Below, one piece after another: positions 1 to 7,994 of a stretch of DNA of 37,993 bases (position 1 is its first letter; each line of letters begins with the position of its first letter). The notes under the pieces were generated by a model, which was given only the letters and a program-made list of their open reading frames with translations, was not told the origin of the DNA and did no database searches. The stretch covers positions 21,327 through 59,319 of the forward strand of contig PLBR01000160.1 of the NCBI GenBank assembly GCA_003135435.1, given 5' to 3'. The position numbers and the translations under genes are program-made. This DNA is from Nitrospira sp. GTDB lineage: Bacteria > Nitrospirota > Nitrospiria > Nitrospirales > Nitrospiraceae.

Positions 1-105
1 GATCGCCTGTTCGGGACCTATGTGGATCCGGAGACGGTGAAGGAAGAACTCTCGTTTGGAATTGGCGAGAAAGTTCCGCTTGTCCGACTGGCGTTAGGCG
101 TCTAG
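1..105 (+). CDS. C-terminal end of an unrecognised protein (partial)
   Basis: Frame 1 is open from the window edge to a TAG at 103-105 and encodes about 34 residues ending in VPLVRLALGV. The codon choice looks like a normal gene of this genome, and the next gene is convergent, 15 bp away. The stretch is too short for me to recognise a family, and the start lies outside the window. Confidence 0.5.
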   Translation, partial: DRLFGTYVDPETVKEELSFGIGEKVPLVRLALGV

Positions 106-120
106 GCCGATCCTGGACGA

Positions 121-936
121 CTACGTTCTGCGCACTGCATCAGCACAGTCCACTTGAAACACCTGTCTGTCTTTCAGCCTGATTGCCGTCAATTGCCTTC
201 CCCAGACGCAGCCACTGTCGATGGCTAACAGGTTGGGCTCGGTGTGCAATCCCAACGCAGCCCAGTGGCCGCAGATGACCGTTGCATCGGCATTTTTACG
301 GTTTGGAATGCGGAACCAGGGAAAATATCCTGCGGGAGCCTGTTCCGGCGGGCCGGAGAATCCCGACATTTCACCGGTAGGGGTGCAGGTTCGGAGTTTG
401 GTCAACACACGAGCGATACTCACGAGCCTCTCCGGCCCTGTCAGCGATGGATCCCACTGTGGAGCTGGTCCATGAAAGAGGCTGTGGAGGAACGTCCGAT
501 AGTCCGGGCCTGCCAGCACCGCCTCGACCTCACGCGCAAAGCCGACTGACTCGTCAATGGTCCACTGCGGGAGTAGTCCCGCGTGGATCATCAGGAACGA
601 TCCCTCGCGATGATGGAATGGTTGGCGACGAAGCCAGGCGAGCAGTTCACCGCGGTCTTCCGCTTCCAAGACGTTGTGAATCGTATCCTTGTGTCGTACC
701 GTGGCGACGCCTTCCGCTGCCGCGAGCAAGAAGAGATCATGATTGCCCAGCACAATGCAAATGGCGTCGCCGAGACTTCGCACGAATCGGAGGAGGGCGA
801 GAGAGTCCGGGCCACGATTGACGAGGTCGCCGGCTAGCCACAATCGATCCGCCTGTGGATCGAATGAAATTCGATCGAGGAGTCGTCTGAATGGATCGAA
901 ACAGCCTTGGATGTCGCCAATTGCGTAGGTAGCCAT
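121..936 (-). CDS. apaH: Symmetrical bis(5'-nucleosyl)-tetraphosphatase (ApaH)
   Basis: This 271-residue calcineurin-like metallophosphatase hydrolyses diadenosine tetraphosphate to two ADP in the cytoplasm, removing a stress-linked dinucleotide and possible NpN RNA caps. The metal-binding motifs appear in family order: GDIQGC near residue 7, GDLVNRGPDS near residue 36, GNHD near residue 64 and HAGLLPQW near residue 118. The length is typical for ApaH (about 270-280). It starts with ATG at 936. No strong Shine-Dalgarno is visible, which fits a downstream position in an operon: queF ends only 47 bp upstream on the same strand. Identification rests on visible motifs and is firm. The link with queF looks like simple co-transcription, since I know of no functional link. 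Confidence 0.93.
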   Translation of the reverse strand: MATYAIGDIQGCFDPFRRLLDRISFDPQADRLWLAGDLVNRGPDSLALLRFVRSLGDAICIVLGNHDLFLLAAAEGVATVRHKDTIHNVLEAEDRGELLAWLRRQPFHHREGSFLMIHAGLLPQWTIDESVGFAREVEAVLAGPDYRTFLHSLFHGPAPQWDPSLTGPERLVSIARVLTKLRTCTPTGEMSGFSGPPEQAPAGYFPWFRIPNRKNADATVICGHWAALGLHTEPNLLAIDSGCVWGRQLTAIRLKDRQVFQVDCADAVRRT

Positions 937-983
937 CAGAGCGGGAGTCTATCAGGCGCAGAGACATGAATGACGGTTGAGGC

Positions 984-1400
984 TCACGGGTACTTTGCCT
1001 CAATGATGCTTCGGAGCCCGCCACGCGCGGCGAAGGTGCCAGTCACTCTGGCCCACACAGGCTGGCAGGCCTTCACGACGTCGTACAGGATGCGGTTGAC
1101 CGCGTTCTCGTAAAAGATGCCGAGATTTCGGTACGCATGGAGATACATTTTCAACGACTTCAGCTCCAGGCACTCTTTGTCCGGCATGTAGTGCAGCGTG
1201 ATGGTGCCGAAGTCCGGAAGGCCGGTCTTCGGGCAGATCGCGGTATATTCAGGGATCTCGATGGTGATTTCGTAGCCCTTGTATTGGTTCGGGAATGTTT
1301 CAATGTCCGACAGTGGAGCGGTAATCCCGCTCTTTGCATGGTCTTCGTTGTAGCCAAGTTGTGCAGTCTTCGATTTTTTTCTTGCCGTTTCACGTTTCAC
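984..1400 (-). CDS. queF: NADPH-dependent 7-cyano-7-deazaguanine reductase (QueF)
   Basis: QueF reduces preQ0 to preQ1 with NADPH in queuosine tRNA-modification synthesis. The 138-residue protein is the short, single-domain (YkvM-type) form. It carries the catalytic Cys and Asp in ICPKTGLPDFGT (about residues 55-66) and the substrate-binding stretch CLELKSLKMYLHAYRN followed by GIFYE. The track start is a GTG at 1400 inside a run of near-repeated tttcacg units. No ATG precedes the conserved region, so the true start may be this GTG or the TTG that begins LGYNEDHAKSG. It lies between the MTHFR-C protein (21 bp) and apaH (47 bp), probably in one operon. No other queuosine gene is nearby. Confidence 0.92.
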   Translation of the reverse strand: MKRETARKKSKTAQLGYNEDHAKSGITAPLSDIETFPNQYKGYEITIEIPEYTAICPKTGLPDFGTITLHYMPDKECLELKSLKMYLHAYRNLGIFYENAVNRILYDVVKACQPVWARVTGTFAARGGLRSIIEAKYP

Positions 1401-1421
1401 GTTTCACGCCTCACGTCTTAC

Positions 1422-1670
1422 CTAGACTTGTTTCATCCACTCTACTTGACCGATTTTTTCCAGTTGAATATAGAGGGTCACCCAGGGGCAAGCCATTTCG
1501 GGGTACACCTCACACAAGCCCCCTTTTCGCACGCCTCCGCAGGGGCCGTGGCTCATGAATTTCGGGCACTCGGCTTTGAGCGAATTGTCGGGAATCGGGG
1601 GGCGCTTATGGATCCCACCGGCGTGCTGAGCGCCTTCGTCTTCACCAGGGATGATCACGCGAGTTGACAT
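1422..1670 (-). CDS. Stand-alone methylenetetrahydrofolate reductase C-terminal-domain protein
   Basis: This is an 82-residue cytoplasmic protein. The track gives a longer ORF from 1772, but the first 34 residues look non-coding and MSTRVIIPGEDEG at 1670 is the natural start. The core AECPKFMSHGPCGGVRKGGLCEV...MACPW matches the Cys-rich domain normally found at the C-terminus of some MetF-type proteins or as the separate subunit MetV (Pfam MTHFR_C). The four cysteines probably bind a metal or Fe-S cluster. It would be a partner of a 5,10-methylenetetrahydrofolate reductase, but no metF is in the window. It is the first gene of the group with queF and apaH. The family call is from motif memory; the partner is inferred. 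Confidence 0.72.
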   Translation of the reverse strand: MSTRVIIPGEDEGAQHAGGIHKRPPIPDNSLKAECPKFMSHGPCGGVRKGGLCEVYPEMACPWVTLYIQLEKIGQVEWMKQV

Positions 1671-2083
1671 AGGGTCTAGTCTAGAGAGGTTTTGTGAAAT
1701 CGGCAATCTCTCTTTCCAATGCCATGAAGTCGGTCGCGCGATCGGCAGGTATGAAAACATCGCGAAACGCAAGTTTTTAGGGCGAATGGCCTACGGGCTT
1801 GGGGTGTGCTAGGGCTTCTTTCTGGCAGGGTGGGCCTTCTGAGAAGTTGCGTTGATTATCAGGAAGTTATAGTATTTCACGATAAGTATGTAATTCGAGG
1901 GCGTGTCGATGTTTCTCATTGACAGTCTTTTTTGGTCTTTGCTACCATGCGTACTCGTGTGAACGTCTATGAGCGGGTCAGCCCAGTTCATTCAACCTCG
2001 AATTCCTGCGGGCTTGTTGCATACAACTGTGTCTTTCCGATAGGCAATGGAATTCTGTTGCCACGATAGAGGGAGGTGTTCCG
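1671..2083. other. Intergenic region between divergent operons
   Basis: This stretch of about 410 bp is less GC-rich than its surroundings and separates the minus-strand MTHFR-C/queF/apaH group from the plus-strand oxidoreductase operon. The short ORFs in the track (1809-1991 and the part of 1988-2227 here) have no ribosome binding site or family resemblance. The only signal I can support is the promoter-like pair listed separately. Confidence 0.6.
1919..1948 (+). promoter_or_regulatory. Putative sigma70-type promoter of the oxidoreductase operon
   Basis: A perfect -35 TTGACA (1919-1924) is followed after 18 bp by TACCAT (1943-1948, 4 of 6 match to TATAAT). Transcription would start near 1955, giving a leader of about 130 nt before the ATG at 2084. 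Prediction by eye only. Confidence 0.45.
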
Positions 2084-2986
2084 ATGAGTCTTGATTATGT
2101 AAAATTTTCCGGTGGATTTGAGAAGTTCATGCCCAAAGAATATCGGGACATGGTTGAGCATGGCCCGTTTGGAAAGAAAATTTCGGTCTCCCAAATGGGG
2201 AGCTTCAAGGAAATTCTCGAAGAACATCCCATGTGTGCCGGTTGCGCGATGACTCTGTTCATCCGACTGGCGATCATTGCCTTCCCCAACCCAGAAGATA
2301 CGATCACTGTTGGAACAGCAGGCTGTGGACGGTTAGCGATTTCACAGGCTGCGATCCCGTTTGTGTACGGCAACTATGGCGATCAGAACGGTGTCGCGAG
2401 TGGATTGTCCCGCGGGTTGCGGCTGCGGTTCGGTGACAAGCCGAAGGATGTGGTCGTCATGGCGGGAGATGGCGGAACGGCGGATATCGGTTTCCAGCAA
2501 GTGCTCCATTCCTGGTTCCGAAAGGAACGGTTTACCACGATTATGTTGGACAACGAAGTATACGGCAACACCGGCGGGCAGGAGAGCGGGATGACCAACC
2601 GTGGCGCCGTCTTAAAGATGGCCCCATTGGGGAAGAAGTTCGAGAAGATGGACATGTTACAAATGGCAAAGGTGGCTGGCTGTGCCTATGTGGCGACGGT
2701 GGTTCCGAACAATCCCCGCCGCGTCGAGAGCGTCATCAAGAAGGCTGTGTTGATTGCCCGCGAAGTGGGTTCGACCTACATTCAGGCCTACACTTCTTGC
2801 AACATCGAGTACGCGATTCCGACCGACAAGGTGATGGAAGACGCGAAGACCGTTGAGAATGATCGGTATCAGTTCACGGAATACGTGAGCGACGAGGCCA
2901 AACAATACCTTACTGAGCGGTATGGCTACAAAGACTATCTTCCGAAGGCGGCTGCTCCTGCCGCTGCAATTCCAAACAAGACTTAA
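2084..2986 (+). CDS. 2-oxoacid:ferredoxin oxidoreductase, beta subunit (TPP-binding)
   Basis: This 300-residue subunit binds thiamine pyrophosphate in a cytoplasmic enzyme that reductively carboxylates acetyl-CoA to pyruvate or succinyl-CoA to 2-oxoglutarate, using reduced ferredoxin. The TPP/Mg motif is GDGGTADIGFQ (near residue 127) with LDNEVYGNTGGQ downstream. Cysteines in HPMCAGCAM and in TAGCGR match the cluster ligands of the beta family. The start has a clear GAGGGAGG ribosome site. It heads a five-gene operon (beta, gamma, ferredoxin, CdhB-like, alpha) resembling the five-subunit For/Kor enzymes of Hydrogenobacter and other Nitrospira. Sequence alone does not tell me whether the substrate is pyruvate or 2-oxoglutarate. 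Confidence 0.92.
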   Translation: MSLDYVKFSGGFEKFMPKEYRDMVEHGPFGKKISVSQMGSFKEILEEHPMCAGCAMTLFIRLAIIAFPNPEDTITVGTAGCGRLAISQAAIPFVYGNYGDQNGVASGLSRGLRLRFGDKPKDVVVMAGDGGTADIGFQQVLHSWFRKERFTTIMLDNEVYGNTGGQESGMTNRGAVLKMAPLGKKFEKMDMLQMAKVAGCAYVATVVPNNPRRVESVIKKAVLIAREVGSTYIQAYTSCNIEYAIPTDKVMEDAKTVENDRYQFTEYVSDEAKQYLTERYGYKDYLPKAAAPAAAIPNKT

Positions 2987-3009
2987 GCGATTCGGAGGGA
3001 GGCTCGGAC

Positions 3010-3723
3010 ATGGCAAAGCGCTTCAACATTCGGATGGCGGGGGTTGGTGGTCAAGGTGTCGTGACGGGGTCACACATTCTCAGCACCGCCGTGATCCATG
3101 CCGGCGGTGAAAGCACGATCGTCCCATTTTACGGATCGGAAAAGCGGATGGCACCGGTCGAGAGCTATGTCCGTGTGTCGGATGAACCGATCTATGAGAT
3201 CGGGGAAATCACCTTCCCGCACATCATTATTATTTTCCACCCGCAGGTTATTACCCACGGCAAGTCGTATACGATGCCGTTCTACTTCGGATTGAAGGAA
3301 GATGGGATTGCACTGATCAACAACGATGGTCCAATGACCCTTCATAGGGATCAGCAGCGTGAGTTGGATGAGCGCCGTGCGAAGCTCTACTATTTCCCCG
3401 CCACCAAACTGTCCCTGGATGTTGCAGGGATGGATCTTTGTACGAATATGGCCTTGATGGGCTGCATTGGAGCGATCACGGGGCTGACCTCGGTTGACGC
3501 GCTGGAGCAGTCGGTGAAGGACCGGTTCCTTGGTAAAGGATTTGTCGTCTCCGGCGGAACCGCGGCGTTGGACAGTGTCGTCGAGCGGAAATTCAAGAAG
3601 AAGCAGGAGCTGATCGATAAAAATGTGGCGGTGATTCAGGCCGGCTGGAACTACGCGGTCGATCATGGCTGGGCTGCGCCGACGGTCAAGCGGTCGGAAG
3701 CGCCAGCGACCGTGGGTGCCTAA
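3010..3723 (+). CDS. 2-oxoacid:ferredoxin oxidoreductase, gamma subunit
   Basis: This 237-residue protein belongs to the pyruvate/ketoisovalerate oxidoreductase catalytic gamma domain. The N-terminal MAKRFNIRMAGVGGQGVVTGSHILSTA with GVGGQG is the family hallmark, and PVESYVRVSDEPI follows as in other gamma subunits. In this family the gamma chain helps form the CoA and active-site region of the heteromultimer. It follows the beta gene by 23 bp with a GGAGGGAGG ribosome site, so translation is closely linked. The C-terminal ~40 residues, ending in KRSEAPATVGA, are a poorly conserved tail. Confidence 0.92.
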   Translation: MAKRFNIRMAGVGGQGVVTGSHILSTAVIHAGGESTIVPFYGSEKRMAPVESYVRVSDEPIYEIGEITFPHIIIIFHPQVITHGKSYTMPFYFGLKEDGIALINNDGPMTLHRDQQRELDERRAKLYYFPATKLSLDVAGMDLCTNMALMGCIGAITGLTSVDALEQSVKDRFLGKGFVVSGGTAALDSVVERKFKKKQELIDKNVAVIQAGWNYAVDHGWAAPTVKRSEAPATVGA

Positions 3724-3750
3724 TCCGGGACTTAGCACGAAGGAGTCACC

Positions 3751-4083
3751 ATGTATTTGGTAGCCAATATCGATGTTGAGATTTGCGCCTCGAAGAGCTG
3801 CAAGCTCTGCACGCAATATTGTCCTGAAGCAAACACCATTCAGTATAGCGAAGCCATGGGGACGGATAGGGGCTTCAAGTACGGCACTGCCTACATAGCA
3901 GTGGATCGGTGCAAGGGTTGTGCGCTATGTGTGTGGGTGTGCGACACGATGGCAAAAAATAATGCCATTAAGATGATTATGATCGATCAATTACCGCTGG
4001 CTGCCGTCACCGATAACATTCGATATGAAGAGAAAACCACCGTTGCAGTCCTGTCCAATCCAATGATTGTGATAGGTAATTAG
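3751..4083 (+). CDS. 2-oxoacid:ferredoxin oxidoreductase, delta subunit (2[4Fe-4S] ferredoxin)
   Basis: This 110-residue ferredoxin-like subunit passes electrons between free ferredoxin and the TPP subunit. Two clusters are evident: CASKSCKLCTQYC (C-x4-C-x2-C-x3-C, near residue 12) and CKGCALCVWVC (C-x2-C-x2-C-x3-C, near residue 53). The first cluster has an unusual x4 gap between the first two cysteines, a variation also seen in delta subunits of this enzyme family. An AAGGAG site precedes the ATG. It sits between the gamma and CdhB-like genes with very short gaps, as expected for a co-translated complex. Confidence 0.9.
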   Translation: MYLVANIDVEICASKSCKLCTQYCPEANTIQYSEAMGTDRGFKYGTAYIAVDRCKGCALCVWVCDTMAKNNAIKMIMIDQLPLAAVTDNIRYEEKTTVAVLSNPMIVIGN

Positions 4084-4095
4084 GGAGGTACGGGA

Positions 4096-4857
4096 GTGGC
4101 AACGACGTCAGATACAAGAGAACGCATCATTGTTCCTGGTCCGGCCGGATTCCACCCTCCGTCGGCGGCTCAGTTGGGGGTCGCGCTGCCTGACCCAGGG
4201 CAAGGACTTTACTATGGGTTGCTGGAGGAGAATGAGGACAAGGTCATCGAAGAGATGGCCCGTAAAATGTTGACCAGCCCCAACGCCACGATCTTCCCAG
4301 GACCGTTGGTACTCTGGGCCTGGAACGAACATGCCGTTGAAAAGGCCAAGGCCGTGCTGGAAATTGCCGCCCAGATTCCTGACGTCATGATCATCCCCAT
4401 GCCGGACTATCGCCCGAAGTATCCGAAGATCGATCCGGAAGAGGTCATCAATCCGAACCATCCGAACCTCACGATTTGGGGCAACAAGATAGAAGCTTGC
4501 GTTTTCATCGGCGTGCATTGCCATTACGCCAACTTGACCTTGAAAATGATTCGTGCCGGGACGAACTGCCTGACGATGGCAATCTGTGCGGAGCAGGGGC
4601 ATGAAGATGCGATGCTGACGATTCGGGATTCGGACATCATCAAGTTGAGAAAGACCGCGCAGGTCTTCAAGCGGGTGCGTGAAGAAATGGGCATTACGTT
4701 GCCGGAGAATGGCGAGAACGTACGATTTACCGGTACGCAATCGAGAGTTCACGGCGGGAAAACTCACACCAATCCCCTCACCTTTGCGCCTGTGGCGGGC
4801 CTTGCCGGCGCGGCTGCCTTCGGCCATTCGGCTGAGCAGATGAAGCGTGAAGGCTGA
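4096..4857 (+). CDS. CdhB-like (CO dehydrogenase beta / ACS epsilon family) subunit of the oxidoreductase
   Basis: This 253-residue protein starts with GTG behind GGGAGG, 12 bp after the ferredoxin gene. Its middle part (TIFPGPLVLWAWNEHAVEKAKAVLEIA, then IEACVFIGVHCHYANLTLKMIRAG and NCLTMAICAEQGHEDAMLTIRD) resembles the CO dehydrogenase beta/acetyl-CoA synthase epsilon family, a Rossmann-like fold, as I recall it from five-subunit oxidoreductases of Nitrospira. No CO dehydrogenase genes are present, so the operon argues for a fifth, structural or nucleotide-binding subunit of the 2-oxoacid enzyme. There are no Cys clusters and no membrane segments. Family assignment is moderate; the role is inferred from context. 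Confidence 0.7.
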   Translation: MATTSDTRERIIVPGPAGFHPPSAAQLGVALPDPGQGLYYGLLEENEDKVIEEMARKMLTSPNATIFPGPLVLWAWNEHAVEKAKAVLEIAAQIPDVMIIPMPDYRPKYPKIDPEEVINPNHPNLTIWGNKIEACVFIGVHCHYANLTLKMIRAGTNCLTMAICAEQGHEDAMLTIRDSDIIKLRKTAQVFKRVREEMGITLPENGENVRFTGTQSRVHGGKTHTNPLTFAPVAGLAGAAAFGHSAEQMKREG

Positions 4858-4900
4858 GCAAGGTCTAACAGCACAGGCGATATAGCCAAGAGGTGTCACA

Positions 4901-6256
4901 ATGAGCGAAGCACTCGAAGCAGAACAAAAGACAAACCCGCAGGGCGATCCCATCACGAGTGTCGCGGCCCCTAAACCGGCCGAGACGACGGGCGCAAGGA
5001 AAGACCCCCATGCCGAAGCGAAACGGCAGAAGGTGGTCACGCCGGAACACTTGTTTCTCGAAGCCCCGCGAACGAAAGAGTTTATAACGGGCAGCGAAGC
5101 GGCGAAAGAGGCCGTTCGGCGCTCCAACGTGGACCTGGCCATTGCCTATCCGATCACCCCGCAGAGCGAAACGATGCAGCTCATCGGCGTGCTCTACGGC
5201 GAAGGGTACGTGAAAGAGTACTATCGTGGTGAAGAAGAAGTCGGCGTCATGGCGGCGATGGCAGGCGGATCCCGAGCCGGTGTCCGCTGTTTTACGGCGA
5301 CCGCCGGTCCCGGTACGCTCAGGGGTCTTGAAGGCATCTCGTCATGGCCCGGGCATCGGCTGCCCATTGTTGCCATGTTCACCTGCCGCGTCGTCAACGC
5401 CCCGTTGGCCATTCAGCCGGACAACATCGAAGTTGCCTATTTATTGAACTCCGGCATGATCGTCCTCCATGCGGAGAATCAGCAGGACATGTACGACTTC
5501 ATCATGGCGGGGTTTACGATCAGCGAGAAGAACGATGTGACACTCCCGGTCGGTGTCTGCTGCGACGGGTTCTTCGTGACCCATGCCCGTGGGTACGTCC
5601 GAATGCAGGACCGCAGCATGAAGCTTCCCCCTCGTGACGCATGGCGCGCCGCGGTGCCGGTACTCGATGCGGAGAATCCTCCCGCCCGCCTGTCCCGTGA
5701 CGCCCCGGTTCAAAAGTCCAACTTCATGGCCTATAACATCCATGCAGTCTGGCAGCAGGAAGTGTGGGCTGCAGTCGAACGGTCTCGCAAGTACATCAAT
5801 CAGTATATAGGTGGCTTGCTTACAGCTGAAAATGTGGACGATGCCGAGGCGGTGATCATTGCCTCAGGCAGTGCCGCGGCCCAGTCACGGGAAGCCGTTC
5901 GCATCTGCGCGGAAAAGGGCATCAAGATCGGCTTGATCAAGGTCCGGTCGATCCGTCCATTTCCGACGCAGGAGTTACGGCAGCTCTGTGGCAAGACGAA
6001 GCTCATCGTCGTCCCGGAGTTCAACTATGTCGGATGGCTGGCCAAAGAAGTGGCCACGGCGATCTACGGGTACTCTAAGGCCAAGATCATCGGTGGGCCG
6101 CGGGTGTATGGCGGTCAGTCGATGCCGGTGGAGTTAATCGTGGACGAAGTTGAGTCCGGTCTGACCGGGAAGAAGTCGAGTAATGTCGCCCAGTCTTCGA
6201 TTATGGGTGGTGCGGTCAATCAGGATGACGTCGCGCACTTCATGCGCAGCATCTAG
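4901..6256 (+). CDS. 2-oxoacid:ferredoxin oxidoreductase, alpha subunit
   Basis: This 451-residue subunit combines the pyrimidine-binding TPP domain and the transketolase C-terminal-like domain. The first ~60 residues are a low-complexity extension (SEALEAEQKTNPQGDP...). The family core begins at EFITGSEAAKEAVRRSNVDLAIAYPITPQSE, with the catalytic-site segment EYYRGEEEVGVMAAMAGGSRAGVRCFTATAGPG. The domain II region is near residues 310-440 (AVIIASGSAAAQSREAV, then IKVRSIRPFPTQEL). The start has AAGAGGTG upstream. It is last in the operon and is followed by a strong hairpin. The N-terminal extension is longer than in many homologues, and its function is unknown. Confidence 0.92.
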   Translation: MSEALEAEQKTNPQGDPITSVAAPKPAETTGARKDPHAEAKRQKVVTPEHLFLEAPRTKEFITGSEAAKEAVRRSNVDLAIAYPITPQSETMQLIGVLYGEGYVKEYYRGEEEVGVMAAMAGGSRAGVRCFTATAGPGTLRGLEGISSWPGHRLPIVAMFTCRVVNAPLAIQPDNIEVAYLLNSGMIVLHAENQQDMYDFIMAGFTISEKNDVTLPVGVCCDGFFVTHARGYVRMQDRSMKLPPRDAWRAAVPVLDAENPPARLSRDAPVQKSNFMAYNIHAVWQQEVWAAVERSRKYINQYIGGLLTAENVDDAEAVIIASGSAAAQSREAVRICAEKGIKIGLIKVRSIRPFPTQELRQLCGKTKLIVVPEFNYVGWLAKEVATAIYGYSKAKIIGGPRVYGGQSMPVELIVDEVESGLTGKKSSNVAQSSIMGGAVNQDDVAHFMRSI

Positions 6257-6271
6257 AACGGTTGTAGTAGC

Positions 6272-6321
6272 AGAAACACCACGGGCTCATCCGGTCATCC
6301 GGATGAGCCCGTGGTGTTTCT
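6272..6321 (+). terminator. Perfect 23-bp hairpin closing the oxidoreductase operon
   Basis: The arms 6272-6294 and 6299-6321 are exact reverse complements around a TCAT loop, starting 15 bp after the alpha-subunit stop. There is no long T-run, so it may act as a strong RNA 3' end or mRNA-stabilising structure rather than a classical intrinsic terminator. Because it is symmetric it could also serve the convergent minus-strand gene at 6400. Confidence 0.7.
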
Positions 6322-6323
6322 CG

Positions 6324-6366
6324 GTCTGTCTCGTTCATCTGGTCTGTTTGGTTGAACAAGACAGAC
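6324..6366. repeat. Imperfect inverted repeat
   Basis: The arms gtctgtctcgttca (6324-6337) and tgaacaagacagac (6353-6366) pair at 13 of 14 positions around a 15-nt loop. It directly follows the 23-bp hairpin and lies at the 3' end of the minus-strand gene at 6400, where it may help end its transcript. Confidence 0.5.
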
Positions 6367-6399
6367 TGGATAGACCAGGCAAACCAAATAAACGTTTCG

Positions 6400-6648
6400 C
6401 TACCCTTGCAGTTCGTCTTGCACCATGTCTTCACTCTCCGGCATGCCATAGGCGACATATTTGGCGTAGGAGAGGTAGATCATCGCACTGTCCCGCATCG
6501 CCTTAGAGCCTTGCGACAAGCGGAAGACTTGGTCGGGATCGTGGGATGGAGTTGCACCCATCGTCTCCACGTGGCTTTGTAAGAGCAGGGTGAATCGCTC
6601 CATCGAGTGTTCAACATCTTTGTAGGCCAATAGAATTGCGTCTGTCAT
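6400..6648 (-). CDS. Small conserved-looking hypothetical protein
   Basis: This 82-residue protein starts at MTDAILLAYKDVEHSMERF. An AGGAGG site lies 7 nt before this ATG (6646-6648), which rules out the longer track start at 6669. The sequence is largely helical, without signal peptide, membrane segment or Cys motif. I do not recognise a family. It is divergent from the Rsm22-like gene with only 32 bp between the two starts, so their promoters must overlap the coding ends. Confidence 0.7.
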   Translation of the reverse strand: MTDAILLAYKDVEHSMERFTLLLQSHVETMGATPSHDPDQVFRLSQGSKAMRDSAMIYLSYAKYVAYGMPESEDMVQDELQG

Positions 6649-6680
6649 GGTTGTCCTCCTAATCGACATCAGCTTACACT

Positions 6681-7904
6681 ATGCCCATGCAACCCTTCAA
6701 CGAGAAGAAACCATCCAGTCTGTCACCGGAGATTCTAAGGGCCCTGGCAAAGGTGTCGTCCGAGCGAGACCTTCAGGGTGACTCCTTAGCGCAGGCGGTC
6801 GTAAACCTTTCACGTCTTTTTACGACGGCACGCGCAACATTGCCGCCGCGTTACCTGGATGATCCAGCCCACGCTTCTGCCTATCTGGCGTATTTTCTTC
6901 CTGTGAACCTCTCCAAAGTCCAAGCCCTGATGGACGAGCTGCCGAGTCCAGGCTGGACGGAAACGCCAGACCGTCCGATGGCTGTGCTCGATCTCGGCTG
7001 TGGCCAAGGGACTGGATCTTTAGCCCTGCTGGATTGGCTGTGGCATCGCAGCCCGGAGCGCGCAGGATCTGTGTCGGTCTTGGCCGCCGACACTTCCCCC
7101 GCACCATTGCAGGACTCGAAGAGGCTGTGGGAAGCCTATTGCCAGGAGGTTGGAATATCCAGCACAGGTCTCCGGTGTGTCGAGGGCAACCTGGAACATC
7201 CGCTCAAAGGCGATCTGGGTAAACAGATTGTGCGGGGCGGGCCGTATGACCTGATTATCATGGCGAACTGCCTCAATGAATTGTTTCCTGCATCGGTCGA
7301 TCCCCCAGCAGAGCGTGCTGTGGTTGTCGCGCAGCTCCTGCCGTTCCTCGCACCGCACGGCACCATCATGATCGTCGAGCCGGCACTGCGGCAGACGGCT
7401 CGGGCGCTGCATCATGTCCGTAATCACCTGCTCAAGCAAGGCGTTTGTACGGTCTATAGTCCTTGCCTACATGAAGGGGCCTGTCCGGCCTTAGACCGTC
7501 CAGACGATTGGTGTCATGAGGAGCGACCATGGCAGACGCCTCCTACGGTTGCCTCGATCGATCGGGACGTGGGGTTCATTAAAGACGCGTTGAAGTTCTC
7601 CTATCTGTTGTTGCGCACAGACGGTCGCACCATCGCGAGGCGGAGCCCGCAGACTTTCCGGGTCGTGAGCGAACTACGAAAATTGAAGGGGGAGAAGCGG
7701 GCCTGGTTGTGCAATGAAACAGGACGACCTGAAGTCGGTCGGCTGGATCGGAAGGCCTCTCCTCAAAATGCGGCTCTCGATAGTTGGCATCGCGGCGCGA
7801 TCGTCCAGATCGAACGGATCGTACGAAAAGAACGAGACGGAAAAGTCTCCCCAGTTGGAAGAATTGAGAGTGATGTGGCGGTCGAGATCGTTCGTCCCGT
7901 TTGA
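6681..7904 (+). CDS. Rsm22-like SAM-dependent methyltransferase with Cys cluster
   Basis: This 407-residue cytoplasmic protein is of the small-ribosomal-subunit methyltransferase Rsm22 family. The N-terminal part has the typical YLAYFLPVNLSKVQALMDEL segment (about 73-92). The class I methyltransferase SAM site is MAVLDLGCGQGTGSLALLDWLW (about 103-124), and motif IV is DLIIMANCLNELF. A family-specific Cys cluster follows, VYSPCLHEGACPALDRPDDWCHEERPW, which in Rsm22 proteins resembles an Fe-S or zinc site. Rsm22 in mitochondria is linked to ribosome assembly; the bacterial role is unproven. No good ribosome site is seen before the ATG at 6681, and an in-frame ATG at 6687 is also possible. Confidence 0.8.
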   Translation: MPMQPFNEKKPSSLSPEILRALAKVSSERDLQGDSLAQAVVNLSRLFTTARATLPPRYLDDPAHASAYLAYFLPVNLSKVQALMDELPSPGWTETPDRPMAVLDLGCGQGTGSLALLDWLWHRSPERAGSVSVLAADTSPAPLQDSKRLWEAYCQEVGISSTGLRCVEGNLEHPLKGDLGKQIVRGGPYDLIIMANCLNELFPASVDPPAERAVVVAQLLPFLAPHGTIMIVEPALRQTARALHHVRNHLLKQGVCTVYSPCLHEGACPALDRPDDWCHEERPWQTPPTVASIDRDVGFIKDALKFSYLLLRTDGRTIARRSPQTFRVVSELRKLKGEKRAWLCNETGRPEVGRLDRKASPQNAALDSWHRGAIVQIERIVRKERDGKVSPVGRIESDVAVEIVRPV

Positions 7905-7994
7905 AGCTCTGCAATCAGGAAAGAGGAAGCGTGCGGCCTCTCGCTTCAGCGCCTCCCGCAGCACCCTGTCCACGACGCTCTGAAGCGGAAGGAT

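Noticed and set aside
4108-5142. 344-residue minus-strand ORF
   Set aside because: Antisense to the CdhB-like and alpha subunit genes; no family resemblance.
7674-7973. 99-residue minus-strand ORF starting MDRVLREALKREAARF
   Set aside because: The first ~25 residues look protein-like, but there is no ribosome site and the rest is antisense to the methyltransferase gene.
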